Shown here: piece after piece, positions 6,845-15,538 of the stretch | Position numbering within the stretch: the stretch's first letter is position 1 | How the letters are laid out: each line of letters starts with the position of its first letter | Assembly: GCA_947463785.1 (NCBI GenBank) | Contig: CANHRG010000005.1 | Location: 1-64,000, forward strand | Direction of reading: 5' to 3' | DNA from: Sphingobacteriaceae bacterium | Lineage (GTDB): Bacteria > Bacteroidota > Bacteroidia > Sphingobacteriales > Sphingobacteriaceae | DNA length: 64,000 nucleotides | The notes under the pieces: model-generated | The model's database searches: none | What the model was told of the DNA's origin: nothing | Seen by the model: the letters and a program-made list of their open reading frames with translations, nothing else | Position numbers and translations under genes: made by a program

Positions 6845-8389
6845 TTATTTTTTTACTTCCAAAACAGCTATTTGATAGGGTTCGAGCTCAATTTTTTGGT
6901 CTTTGATCGTGCTTGTGCCCATCAAGAGCTTGTATCTTTTGTGCTCATCTTCAAATTTTGCTTTTTCTGTGTTGCTCGAAAGGTTTACTGCAACCAGCAC
7001 TTTCCTGTTTTCAACTATTCTGTAAAAACTAAACACGTTTTCGTTATCATTTGGGGCGTTTGCATATTTTCCAGTGGCTAGTGCAGGGTTACTTTGTTTA
7101 AGCCGAATTAGCTTTTTATAATAGTTTAAAAGTGAAAGCTTGTTATTTAGTTGTTCTTCTACAGAAATTCCATCATTTGATTTTAGGTTTTCATCGAATT
7201 TTCTGATGGAATTTGCGTGGTACCAAGTGGCCATTCCTTTTCCTTGATTAGCAGTGTACCATTCAAATGCTTCGCGACGTGGAATATCATTTGCATCAGT
7301 GTTTCCCCAATTCCCATTTTTTCCTTTCATGCCTATTTCCTGACCATAATAAATAGACGGAACACCTCCAATAAGGCAAAGTAAGGCGGCAGCTAATTTT
7401 TGCTTTTCAATTGACGTTTCGACTGAGGCAAACCGATCTAAATCGTGGTTTTCAAGAAAAATAATTTGCTCTTTACCACTTGGACATTTCGCCAAAATAG
7501 TATCCGCTTTGCCGATTAATAGTTGTTTTTTGAAAGATAAAATGGCCTTTTGTAAGCCGAAGCCAAACATCCTATCTACACCAGTTTTCTCAAAATAGTT
7601 AAAGCCATAGTCGTTCCAGTCAGATTGCTCGGCTACATTTTTAAGTGCGGGATTTATGGTTTTTAGGTGCGTGAGTAATGGCTCCCAAAAATGAGCAAAT
7701 AAATTTGTGAGTTGCAGCTTACCATCCAGATGGTCCATGGCGTGATCAAGTCTAAAGCCGTCTACCCCGTCATCAAATTTTCCATCTTTATTGGGGTCAA
7801 CAAAAAATGAAAACAGTTTTTTGTTGTACTCGAGTACATTTTTGTTCTTCAGGTTTACCGTAGTTATTTTGATAGAAGTGCCATCGTAGCTGTTTAACTG
7901 CCTTAAATCAAACAGCATGGTTGCAGGAATCTTATGTTCTAGATCGTCAAATAAGATAAAATCACTGTAGGGTGATTGCAGATTGCCAACTGCATCTTTC
8001 CACCACAAATGTTTTTCTGCAACGTATTGAGTTTCCATATCCATGTAAATTTTCATACCACGTTTATGGACTTCCTCTACCAGCGAAATGTATTCTTGCA
8101 TGGTCCCGAATTCGGGGTCAATTTTTTCAAAATCGTTTGCGAAATAATTGTGGTAGCAATCGGCATCGTATAAGGGCAATAACAGTACAGAGGTAACGCC
8201 GAGATCTTGCAGATAGGGCAGTTTTTGCTTTAATCCATTCAGGTCGCCTTGCATATCGCCATTACTGTCGTAATAGCTGCGTAGAAATACGTGATATAGT
8301 ACTTCGCCCTTTACTATGTTATTTTTTTTCTGTGCGAAGCAGATGCTACTGGTAATCAGTAAGAGCTTAAGGAATAATATTCTCATCAT
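6845..8389 (-). CDS. Exported GH13 alpha-amylase-like enzyme
   Basis: 514 residues. The signal peptide ends ITSSICFAQ, so the enzyme is periplasmic or surface-exposed. TIM-barrel GH13 motifs are present in order: the GDLNGL segment, GVDGFRLDHAMDH (nucleophile Asp), NVAEQSDW (acid/base Glu) and FLENHDLDRF (transition-state Asp). Region I is unusual: the usual DxVxNH is replaced by MDMETQYVAEKHLWW, so the substrate pocket may differ from classical amylases. A C-terminal beta domain follows (SSNTEKAKFEDE to LEPYQIAVLEV). It abuts the next gene upstream with no spacer (8389/8390) and fits as the external enzyme that feeds the MFS transporter. Confidence 0.9.
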   Translation of the reverse strand: MMRILFLKLLLITSSICFAQKKNNIVKGEVLYHVFLRSYYDSNGDMQGDLNGLKQKLPYLQDLGVTSVLLLPLYDADCYHNYFANDFEKIDPEFGTMQEYISLVEEVHKRGMKIYMDMETQYVAEKHLWWKDAVGNLQSPYSDFILFDDLEHKIPATMLFDLRQLNSYDGTSIKITTVNLKNKNVLEYNKKLFSFFVDPNKDGKFDDGVDGFRLDHAMDHLDGKLQLTNLFAHFWEPLLTHLKTINPALKNVAEQSDWNDYGFNYFEKTGVDRMFGFGLQKAILSFKKQLLIGKADTILAKCPSGKEQIIFLENHDLDRFASVETSIEKQKLAAALLCLIGGVPSIYYGQEIGMKGKNGNWGNTDANDIPRREAFEWYTANQGKGMATWYHANSIRKFDENLKSNDGISVEEQLNNKLSLLNYYKKLIRLKQSNPALATGKYANAPNDNENVFSFYRIVENRKVLVAVNLSSNTEKAKFEDEHKRYKLLMGTSTIKDQKIELEPYQIAVLEVKK

Positions 8390-10081
8390 TTAATTATTTG
8401 AAGTTTCTAATTGGTAAATGACCGCTTCATAGGGTCTGTAGACACGATCTTTAGCTGTTTGTTCGTAATTACTGATTAGTATGGTGCTGTTTCTTAGGTC
8501 AATAGTGGTGTTTAATTCAGCCAGACTATCTGAAAAATTAAGCACCACCAATAGCTTTTCTTTGTCTAATTGTCTGGTGTATGCAATGATCTGGCTATTA
8601 TTCATATCTATCAGCTCAAATGCTCCGTATATCAGTGTATCGCACTGCTTACGTAATTGAATCATTTTTCTAAAATAATTCAACACTGAGTCGGGACGAC
8701 TTTCCTGTTCTTGAACATTAAGTACGTTGTGGTTTTTATGTACTGCTAACCAGGGTTTGCCTGTTGTAAAGCCCGCATGCGTTGTATTGTCCCACTGCAT
8801 GGGTGTTCTGCCATTATCTCTGCTGATTTTGGCGTGCGAGTTCAAAAAGCCCTGATAGTCATCGCCCTTTTGTTTTAGCTGCTGGTAGTAGTTGATGGTA
8901 TAAACATCGCGGTAATTTTCAATTTGGGTATGATTCGTGTTTATCATACCTATCTCATCGCCATTATAGATATAGGGTGTGGCCCTCATGCTCAATAGAA
9001 AGGTTTGGAGCATTTTTGCTGAGCGCTCTCTGTAAGCATCGCTGTCGTTCCCAAAACGACTTACCATACGACTCATGTCATGATTTCCGAGGTAAATGGT
9101 GCCCCATCCTTTCTCTACAAATACTTTATCCCACTTGTCAAATATTTTTTTCCATTCCACCAAATCTCGGTTGTTATCATCGGCATACATGAAATTTTCT
9201 TTACTGATACCAAAACCGGTATGGTCAAAATGGTAAAATGTTTGTAACTCATTACGCTCTTCATCTACAAACAAAAGTGCATCTTCAATACTGATACCTG
9301 AAGCTTCACCCACATTCATACAATCGTACTTAGCAAACACTTCTCTGTTCATTTCTTCTAAATACTCATGTAAATGTGGTCCTTTAGAGTAGTATGGGAA
9401 CCAAGCACCTACTGGCATGTTTTCTTCTAAAACTGGGAATCGAGTATCTTTAGAAATACAGGTGATTACATCTAGTCTGAAGCCATCTATTCCTTTATCA
9501 AGCCAAAACTTCATCATTTCGTACACCGCCTTTCGTACTTCCTTATTTTCCCAATTCAAGTCGGGCTGTTTTTCGCTGAAAATGTGAAAGTAATAACTAT
9601 CGGTAGTCTCATCGTATTTCCATGCATTACTCTCCTTGTCAAAAATGCTCCATCTATACGGAGGTGTACCCTTTTCTGCATCCCACCAATGGTAAAAATT
9701 TCTGTATGGATTGGTTCTTGATTTTCTACTTTCTTTAAACCAGAAATGCTCATCACTGGTATGGTTTACTACCAGATCCATTATTAATTTTATCCCATTC
9801 TGGTGTAATCTTTCCAATAGCAGATCAAAATCTTCCATTGTTCCAAACTGCTGCATGATTGCTCTGTAATCAGAGATGTCATAGCCCATGTCGTCATTTG
9901 GAGATTCATAAATTGGGTTTAACCAAACTACATCTATGCCCAAACTTTTGATATAGTCTACTTTTTCTAGTATTCCTTTTAGATCGCCTATACCATCCCC
10001 ATCTGTATCTTTAAAGCTACGCGGGTACACTTGGTATACCACAACCTCTTTCCACCAATTTCTTTTTGCTAAAGGGTGCAT
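8390..10081 (-). CDS. Cytosolic GH13 alpha-glucosidase / oligo-1,6-glucosidase
   Basis: 563 residues, no signal peptide. N-terminal VVYQVYPRSFKDTDGDGIGDLKGI is the hallmark of the MalL/alpha-glucosidase branch of GH13. The catalytic regions are DLVVNHTSDEH, GIDGFRLDVI (nucleophile Asp), NVGEASG (acid/base Glu) and YLGNHDMSR (third Asp). QPDLNWENKEVR and GRTPMQWD are also typical of oligo-1,6-glucosidases. It would cleave imported malto- or isomalto-oligosaccharides, or trehalose-like disaccharides, to glucose in the cytoplasm. It lies between the MFS transporter (10 bases upstream) and the exported GH13 gene, so intake and hydrolysis are co-transcribed. Confidence 0.93.
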   Translation of the reverse strand: MHPLAKRNWWKEVVVYQVYPRSFKDTDGDGIGDLKGILEKVDYIKSLGIDVVWLNPIYESPNDDMGYDISDYRAIMQQFGTMEDFDLLLERLHQNGIKLIMDLVVNHTSDEHFWFKESRKSRTNPYRNFYHWWDAEKGTPPYRWSIFDKESNAWKYDETTDSYYFHIFSEKQPDLNWENKEVRKAVYEMMKFWLDKGIDGFRLDVITCISKDTRFPVLEENMPVGAWFPYYSKGPHLHEYLEEMNREVFAKYDCMNVGEASGISIEDALLFVDEERNELQTFYHFDHTGFGISKENFMYADDNNRDLVEWKKIFDKWDKVFVEKGWGTIYLGNHDMSRMVSRFGNDSDAYRERSAKMLQTFLLSMRATPYIYNGDEIGMINTNHTQIENYRDVYTINYYQQLKQKGDDYQGFLNSHAKISRDNGRTPMQWDNTTHAGFTTGKPWLAVHKNHNVLNVQEQESRPDSVLNYFRKMIQLRKQCDTLIYGAFELIDMNNSQIIAYTRQLDKEKLLVVLNFSDSLAELNTTIDLRNSTILISNYEQTAKDRVYRPYEAVIYQLETSNN

Positions 10082-10091
10082 CTTTTATTAA

Positions 10092-11600
10092 TTAACTGCC
10101 AGTTCGATCATTTGCCGGCTTTATGGGAGATTCGCTCACAAACAACCAGCAAATAAGCGAAATACTCAAACAAAGAGCCAGTATTAAAAACAGCAATGAG
10201 GAATCACCAGCATCACTCAATACCTTAGAAATACCCGGGGTCATCATAGCAGGTAAAACCACGCTGAAATTAAATAGGCTCATGTACATACCCATCTTGT
10301 CTGCCTTAACTTTTTCAGTCATAATGGCAAATACAATCGATATTACGGCCGACCAGCCAATGCCACATGTAAACATGCCCAGGTAGAAGATAATTTCTGT
10401 TGTACCTACCAAGTATAACATGGCATAGCCTATAGCCATACAGGCAATAGCAATGGTGTAAGTTTTTACTTTGCCATAGTGTTTGCTTAGTGGTTCGAGT
10501 ACCAATACAGGTAGTAATGCACCTACCAGGTTGAGCAGTAAAAAACCGAGAGATAAAATGTTACCTGCGGTTTGTTCATTTGTTTGAGTTGTATCAGAAA
10601 AAAATTTTGAAAAAGTATCAGCAATGACATTTGTGGTGTCTATGGTTGGCAGCATTTTTTCTGTTACATAAAAATAACTCAATACAAACATGCTCTGTAT
10701 TCCCAGCCATGAAAATGAATGAGCAAGCAATATTTTTTGAAAATCGTTATGATCTGAAGGTTCTTTTTTCCCTTTCCAAATCGTTATTGCTCCTAAGATC
10801 AAGGTGGCTGCAATGCACACATACATTACTGTTGTTTGGATAGTATTCCAGGCCCCACTCAATACAATTTTATTGATTACCACAAACAAACCAAACACGA
10901 TGAAGCCATACAATGGGAACAATAGTTTAATGGTATTGATTAGTGAAGCATTCGATTTCGCGTGTTTAGTACTTATTGCTTCCGTTTTTAATTGACGTGG
11001 TTCTTCAATAAGAATTACCGGAAAAATGGAAAAAAATAAAACTACGATTGCCGCTAAATAAATCAATGCCAGGTTGCCAAAGCTAACGGATATGAAGTAG
11101 GCTAAGATTCCAAAAGTTCCGCTAACTACCTGCATCCATGAATAGGCTTTTGTACGTTCAATGCCGGGGCTTGTTACATCAGCGATTAGGGCTCTTGCTG
11201 GATTAAAGGTAACATTGATACTCAAATCTAACATGAGTGATACTATCAGTGCTACTGAGAAAATAGACAATCCTGTTGAGCTACTGATGAACCCGATTTC
11301 TGGTAGGGCAAAAAGCATGGCTGCCCCCAATATTCCTCCAATCACTATGAAAGGCTTTCGTCTACCTCCCATAAACCAATTATTATCGCTCATGATACCT
11401 ACAATGGGTTGGGCAATTAAGCCAGATATTGGGCCAGCGAGCCAAACCAAGGCCACGTCTTCAATGTGTAAATTAAACTTTGTACTCAGGATCCAACTCA
11501 AGGCGGCTACTTGAGTAGATAAGCAGAAGCCAACCGCTGTTGCAGGTAAACTTAGCAACGCATAAAAGCTGTTCGTTAATTTTTTTTGAATGGTAAGCAT
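10092..11600 (-). CDS. MFS sugar transporter of the maltose/sucrose (SLC45/GPH-like) type
   Basis: 502 residues with about 12 hydrophobic segments. The loop between TM2 and TM3 has QPIVGIMSDNNWFMGGRRKPF, the signature of disaccharide-proton symporters related to plant sucrose carriers and SLC45. GFCLSTQVAALSW in TM1 also fits. It probably moves maltose or a related disaccharide across the inner membrane using the proton gradient. It lies 10 bases upstream of the cytosolic alpha-glucosidase. No SusC/SusD pair accompanies it, so outer-membrane passage must be by another route. Confidence 0.88.
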   Translation of the reverse strand: MLTIQKKLTNSFYALLSLPATAVGFCLSTQVAALSWILSTKFNLHIEDVALVWLAGPISGLIAQPIVGIMSDNNWFMGGRRKPFIVIGGILGAAMLFALPEIGFISSSTGLSIFSVALIVSLMLDLSINVTFNPARALIADVTSPGIERTKAYSWMQVVSGTFGILAYFISVSFGNLALIYLAAIVVLFFSIFPVILIEEPRQLKTEAISTKHAKSNASLINTIKLLFPLYGFIVFGLFVVINKIVLSGAWNTIQTTVMYVCIAATLILGAITIWKGKKEPSDHNDFQKILLAHSFSWLGIQSMFVLSYFYVTEKMLPTIDTTNVIADTFSKFFSDTTQTNEQTAGNILSLGFLLLNLVGALLPVLVLEPLSKHYGKVKTYTIAIACMAIGYAMLYLVGTTEIIFYLGMFTCGIGWSAVISIVFAIMTEKVKADKMGMYMSLFNFSVVLPAMMTPGISKVLSDAGDSSLLFLILALCLSISLICWLFVSESPIKPANDRTGS

Positions 11601-11609
11601 GAAGTTTTT

Positions 11610-12482
11610 TTACGTTTGAAGAGTGCTTTTTAGATGATGCATCAGGTTGATATTTATTTCGCTTTGCTTACCAAGTGGTTCTTGCGTAAATGGTGCTAGG
11701 GGCATGTAAGGTGCTGGGCCAAATTCGGGTGTGATGGTTATGCATCCCCAGCCATCTTCTTTTTTTTGTTGGATGATTTCTTGCCACCACTTCACAAACT
11801 GCTTCAGATGGTTTTCCCATTCAGGAGCAAATGGGTTATTTACCTGGGGCGATTGTTCATGTCCAACTCTTGCATGAATATGGGAGACGTGTGGGATAAT
11901 TTCTCGAATAATCTCTTCTTGATCTTGTAAAAGACTTTCGGATACTGTACAGAAATGAGAAAAATCTCCAACTAATTCCAATTCAGGGAATTTTTTGAGG
12001 TAAGGAATTAGGGATGCAGCATGAAAGGAAAATCTGCCCCGGTGGGTTTCATGTAAAATGCGTACACCTGTTTTACTACTGATGTTCATACAGGCTTCGA
12101 TTATACGGCAGTTGTCATCAAAGGAAAAGTGGTCTTTGCCAGTATGTGAATTGATAAATGTTGGCCCCAAAGAGATCAGGTGCATTAACCGGTTTTCGAC
12201 ACGTTTAATGTACTCATCTATGTTTTCATTCTCGGGATTGTTCAACTGCTGGGGTATGCATACAAAACCGGGATGATTTAATTTGATTGTCTCAATCTTC
12301 AAGATGAAACGATCAAGAAAATCCCCAGTATCTTGGAGGTTAATTTCAATGCCGTTGAAATTATTTTCAATAACCGTATCCAAGAAATCCTCAATAGCCA
12401 ATTGCTCCTGTCCCCAATGCGTACAAGTAAACAGCAGGTTTATTTCTGATGAATTATTTTGCATGTTGCCTTTGGAAACCAT
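11610..12482 (-). CDS. Sugar phosphate isomerase/epimerase-like TIM barrel (AP endonuclease 2 fold)
   Basis: 290 residues (or 284 from the internal Met at 12464). Features of the xylose-isomerase-like TIM-barrel family are visible: NNFNGIEINLQDTG early, INSHTGKD, ILHETHRGRFSFHA (metal-binding Glu/His), LVGDFSHFC (Asp/His), HIHARVGHEQ (His) and a late TITPEFGPAPYMP (Glu). These provide the usual Glu-Asp-His-Glu metal set. No signal peptide. The substrate is unknown; such enzymes isomerise or epimerise free sugars, keto-sugars or inositols. It is in the operon between the PhyH dioxygenase and the transporter, so the operon's sugar may be a modified one. Confidence 0.8.
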   Translation of the reverse strand: MVSKGNMQNNSSEINLLFTCTHWGQEQLAIEDFLDTVIENNFNGIEINLQDTGDFLDRFILKIETIKLNHPGFVCIPQQLNNPENENIDEYIKRVENRLMHLISLGPTFINSHTGKDHFSFDDNCRIIEACMNISSKTGVRILHETHRGRFSFHAASLIPYLKKFPELELVGDFSHFCTVSESLLQDQEEIIREIIPHVSHIHARVGHEQSPQVNNPFAPEWENHLKQFVKWWQEIIQQKKEDGWGCITITPEFGPAPYMPLAPFTQEPLGKQSEININLMHHLKSTLQT

Positions 12483-12504
12483 GGAGTTCTCTTACATTGA
12501 GTAG

Positions 12505-13329
12505 TTAGATTGTATGCAAAATAGGATTGATGCTGGTATTGATAATTTCTCCAACAGTTGCTCCAGGACACCAGGTATTCCAATCGTTTAGTTGATTGTT
12601 ATTTTCGGGCTGCTTCAGTCGCATGTCTCTATCCATATAAATGATGGTCATCACTTTGCGGATTTGATTGGTAGAATTAGCCCCAGCTCGGTGGAAAACC
12701 CAGCCCGAGTGAAAACTGATCTCGCCAGCATCAAAGGGTTCAATTACATGCTTAAAATCGGTTACACGGAGCTTTTGTTGTATCAATTCTTCGCTCTCAT
12801 CGCCAATTTCTAACTCTCGACCTTCTATAATTTGATGACTGCCTGCGCTAAACTCTAAGGGGCCAAGCGCTAATGGCGTTTCTTGTAAAGGAATCCATGC
12901 AGTAATGGTTTTATCAGTCTCCAATGGCCAATAATATTGATCGGCATGCCAAGGTGTAATACCACCGCCACCTTCTTTAAACAGTGCCTGATCGTGGTAA
13001 AGGCGTACACCTTCTGTTTGCATCAAATCGGCGGCGATTTTTGCTAATCGTTTACTAAATATCAGTTCTTTAATTAGTTCATTTTCTCGCCAAAGGTTGA
13101 ATAATTGCAGGAATGCCTTCCCGTAAGTATTTCTGTCTTCTAGAGGAATTTCTACCGTATTCATTTTGTCCACTTGCTCTGAAATTACCTCATTATAAAA
13201 TCGTAGGGTTTGATCATTAATTACCTGTTTCAACTTGATATACCTATTCTCTTGATAAAATTGAATCTGGTCACTGCTGAGCTCATAAGGCTCCTCTAAA
13301 AACGATTTAATCTCGGATGCTAGTTTCAT
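12505..13329 (-). CDS. Phytanoyl-CoA dioxygenase (PhyH) family Fe(II)/2-oxoglutarate oxygenase
   Basis: 274 residues, no signal peptide. TPWHADQYYW gives the HxD pair of the iron-binding facial triad; SGWVFHRAGANSTNQIRKV gives the distal His and the Arg that binds 2-oxoglutarate. LGPLEFSAGSH is the usual middle motif of the PhyH family. Family members hydroxylate small molecules such as phytanoyl-CoA, ectoine, or modified sugars and amino acids. It is the first gene of the six-gene carbohydrate operon and is divergent from the AraC regulator, 118 bases away. A sugar-related substrate is inferred from context only. Confidence 0.88.
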   Translation of the reverse strand: MKLASEIKSFLEEPYELSSDQIQFYQENRYIKLKQVINDQTLRFYNEVISEQVDKMNTVEIPLEDRNTYGKAFLQLFNLWRENELIKELIFSKRLAKIAADLMQTEGVRLYHDQALFKEGGGGITPWHADQYYWPLETDKTITAWIPLQETPLALGPLEFSAGSHQIIEGRELEIGDESEELIQQKLRVTDFKHVIEPFDAGEISFHSGWVFHRAGANSTNQIRKVMTIIYMDRDMRLKQPENNNQLNDWNTWCPGATVGEIINTSINPILHTI

Positions 13330-13403
13330 AAAAAATCTTTTCTTAAAACTAACACAGGTTTATAAGGAACCTTAACACATAAAAATCAAAAAAAGGCACT
13401 ATA

Positions 13404-13435
13404 TTGACATCATAAAATCAAATATTTTAAATTTT
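13404..13435 (+). promoter_or_regulatory. Candidate promoter of the AraC-type regulator gene
   Basis: TTG at 13404-13406 (-33) and TAAATTTT at 13428-13435 (one mismatch to TAnnTTTG) are 21 bases apart, ending 12 bases before the ATG at 13448. The surrounding divergent gap is strongly AT-rich and must also contain the operon promoter on the minus strand. Confidence 0.35.
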
Positions 13436-13447
13436 AGATGATATAGT

Positions 13448-14287
13448 ATGAAACCAAGGCTTGAGCATGTGTCGGCTATGAAGGGTAACCATTCTTTTTT
13501 GTGTTATGAATTGAATGTTCCTGACTTTGATTTTTATTGGCATTATCATCCAGAATATGAGTTGACTTGTATTTTGCAGGGAAGAGGAAAGAAATTGGTG
13601 GGTGACAGTTACGAAAATTTCAGGGAAGGTGATTTAGTATTGCTAGGGCCAAATTTACCCCATACTTGGATTAGTGACAAACGACGAAAGGAGAATTGCC
13701 GTGCGATTGTTATTCAATTCAGCCCTGCTTTTGTAGAGCAAATCTTACAGTTCTGGGAATTGACGGCACTTGAAAAACTATTCATCAATTCTTACAAAGG
13801 TTTGCAACTGAACCACGTAAAAACAAATCAATGTGTTAAGCTGATGCAAGAAATGATTGGGGCGAGCGAAGTACATAAGTTTAGCTTACTGTTGCAAGTT
13901 TTCGATTTGCTATCCACCATGCAGGCCACATCACTTGCATCTGCCAAATACAGGGCAATGAAAGGGAATGATAATCAACAGCGTATTAATCAGGTTTTCC
14001 AGTACGTTGAGCGTGAATTTAAACAAGGCTTGTCCTTAAAAAAGGCGGCTGATAGCATACATTTATCGCAGAGTGCGTTTTGTAAATTTTTTAAAAGAGC
14101 AAGTGGTAAAACGTTTTCAGATTATACCAATGATATTCGGATTGCTCATGCCTGCCAGTTATTAATGGAAACCGATAAACCAATTCGTGCAATAGCACTC
14201 GAATCCGGATTTGAATCTCTTACGTATTTTAATAGGGTTTTTTTGAAAAAGAAAAAGCTTAGACCCGGAGCTTTTAGGAAATTGTAG
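13448..14287 (+). CDS. AraC-family transcriptional regulator
   Basis: 279 residues. The N-terminal cupin sensor domain (residues about 10-100) contains FYWHYHPEYELT with the His-rich motif, FREGDLVLLGPNLPHTW and a strand ending AIVIQFSP. The C-terminal double HTH is at about 185-279: LSLKKAADSIHLSQSAFCKFFKRASGK and PIRAIALESGFESLTYFNRVFLKKK, with the usual F-R-L-PGAFR ending. Sensor cupins of this type bind sugars. It is divergent from the PhyH-led carbohydrate operon and is its likely activator. It may sense an alpha-glucan or mannoside breakdown product. Confidence 0.92.
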   Translation: MKPRLEHVSAMKGNHSFLCYELNVPDFDFYWHYHPEYELTCILQGRGKKLVGDSYENFREGDLVLLGPNLPHTWISDKRRKENCRAIVIQFSPAFVEQILQFWELTALEKLFINSYKGLQLNHVKTNQCVKLMQEMIGASEVHKFSLLLQVFDLLSTMQATSLASAKYRAMKGNDNQQRINQVFQYVEREFKQGLSLKKAADSIHLSQSAFCKFFKRASGKTFSDYTNDIRIAHACQLLMETDKPIRAIALESGFESLTYFNRVFLKKKKLRPGAFRKL

Positions 14288-14749
14288 AAAATACCAGGTT
14301 TTCTAAGTATCTAAACAGCGTGATTTCTCGGATGCCTATTTCGCTAATTTGTATTTTTTTAACATATAAAATTCTTCAAAAAACAGGGCAGTTGTTCCAG
14401 TTTAAAATAGTTATCACCCTCACTACAACGTATCCAAAAACACTCCAGTTTTTACTATCGTAAATTATTAATAATTAATTTGTTAACAATTTTACTGTAA
14501 ACAGACATTCTTAAAATACTAGGCTTACGCACTCATATAACCAGTATTTGTCCATATTTATTCCTTTAAATCGCTAACTTGTTGATAATTAGAGATTATA
14601 TGACTACACGGATATTTTGAAATCCGGATTCCAGTTCTTAAACTTTGTATAACCAATTCTTAAACCAAGTGGTAATGGGTCCACTAAAAATAAACCCGGG
14701 CGGATCCGAAAAGCCAATAGAGTAGGATAATCCAAATTATAAAAATATT
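14288..14749 (+). other. 462-base gap upstream of the rhodopsin gene: no gene, possible long leader
   Basis: I see no ORF with coding character on either strand. The first 250 bases are AT-rich and featureless. Near the 3' end, two hairpins that exclude each other can be drawn: AGTGG at 14669-14673 with CCACT at 14681-14685, or GGGTCC at 14677-14682 with GGATCC at 14702-14707. Both fall between the candidate promoter and the rhodopsin ATG. They are short and could be chance. Confidence 0.5.
14616..14647 (+). promoter_or_regulatory. Candidate rhodopsin promoter
   Basis: TTTG at 14616-14619 and TAAACTTTG at 14639-14647 are 19 bases apart. The -7 element has three rather than two bases between TA and TTTG, so the match is imperfect. 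It would give a 5' leader of about 95 bases before the ATG at 14750. Confidence 0.35.
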
Positions 14750-15472
14750 ATGTTAAACTTAATGCTTGATGCTTCAACAGCAATCGCTGCTAACAACTAT
14801 GTAGCATTCACATTTTTCATCGGCACGATGGCCATGATGGCCGCTTCCGTGTTTTTCTTCTTTGAGGTGGGCAACACTTCACCACAATGGAGAACCTCAG
14901 TATTGGTTTCTGGTATTATTACCTTCATTGCAGCAGTACACTACTACTACATGAGAGGTTATAACCTAGAAACTGGTGCTTCTCCTATCTTTTTCCGTTA
15001 TGTAGATTGGATTTTAACTGTGCCTTTAATGTGCGTTGAATTCTATCTAATTACCAAAAAAGCTGGTGCAAAATCTAGCTTACTTTGGAAAATGATTTTC
15101 GCTTCACTAGTTATGTTGGTAACTGGTTATTGGGGCGAAGCCGTTGCCAGAGACAATGCTGCTTTCTGGGGCTTAGTTTCAGGTATTGCTTACTTCTACA
15201 TTGTGTATGAAGTTTGGATGGGTGAAGTTGCTAAACTTTCTAAAGCAAGCGATCCTGCGGTTCAAAAAGCAGTGAACTCATTGCTTAAATTCGTTGTAAT
15301 CGGTTGGGCAATTTACCCAGTTGGTTACATGGCAGGTACTGCCGAAGGTCAGTGGTATGCGGCTTTTGGTAACCTGAACTTAGACATGGATATCATCTAC
15401 AACATTGGTGATGCCGTGAACAAAATTGGTTTTGGTTTGGTTATTTATGCGTTAAGCCGTTCTTCTAAATAG
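14750..15472 (+). CDS. Proteorhodopsin/xanthorhodopsin-type light-driven proton pump
   Basis: 240 residues, seven TM helices. Helix C carries the proton-pump triad: Asp86 (acceptor), Thr90 and Glu97 (donor) in RYVDWILTVPLMCVEFYLI, i.e. a DTE motif. His64 in AAVHYYY matches the proteorhodopsin His75 that pairs with the acceptor. The retinal Schiff-base lysine is Lys225 (GDAVNKIGFG). The spectral tuning position (proteorhodopsin 105) is Met94, the residue found in green-absorbing rhodopsins of Bacteroidota. Gly141 occupies the position of bacteriorhodopsin Trp138 and proteorhodopsin Phe152, leaving room for a carotenoid antenna. The genes for lycopene cyclase and retinal formation follow directly. 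A terminator at 15486 lets it be expressed on its own at higher level. Confidence 0.97.
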   Translation: MLNLMLDASTAIAANNYVAFTFFIGTMAMMAASVFFFFEVGNTSPQWRTSVLVSGIITFIAAVHYYYMRGYNLETGASPIFFRYVDWILTVPLMCVEFYLITKKAGAKSSLLWKMIFASLVMLVTGYWGEAVARDNAAFWGLVSGIAYFYIVYEVWMGEVAKLSKASDPAVQKAVNSLLKFVVIGWAIYPVGYMAGTAEGQWYAAFGNLNLDMDIIYNIGDAVNKIGFGLVIYALSRSSK

Positions 15473-15485
15473 GCTTAATTTATCT

Positions 15486-15529
15486 AAAAAACAAAAGGTG
15501 TTCGCTAATTGTGAGCGCCTTTTGTTTTT
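15486..15529 (+). terminator. Terminator or attenuator between rhodopsin and crtY
   Basis: CAAAAGG pairs with CCTTTTG and the stem continues inward with mostly G-T and Watson-Crick pairs (TGTTCGC with GTGAGCG), flanked by A and T runs. It lies 14 bases after the rhodopsin stop and 10 bases before crtY, so some read-through is likely to supply the downstream genes. Confidence 0.75.
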
Positions 15530-15538
15530 ATAAAACCT

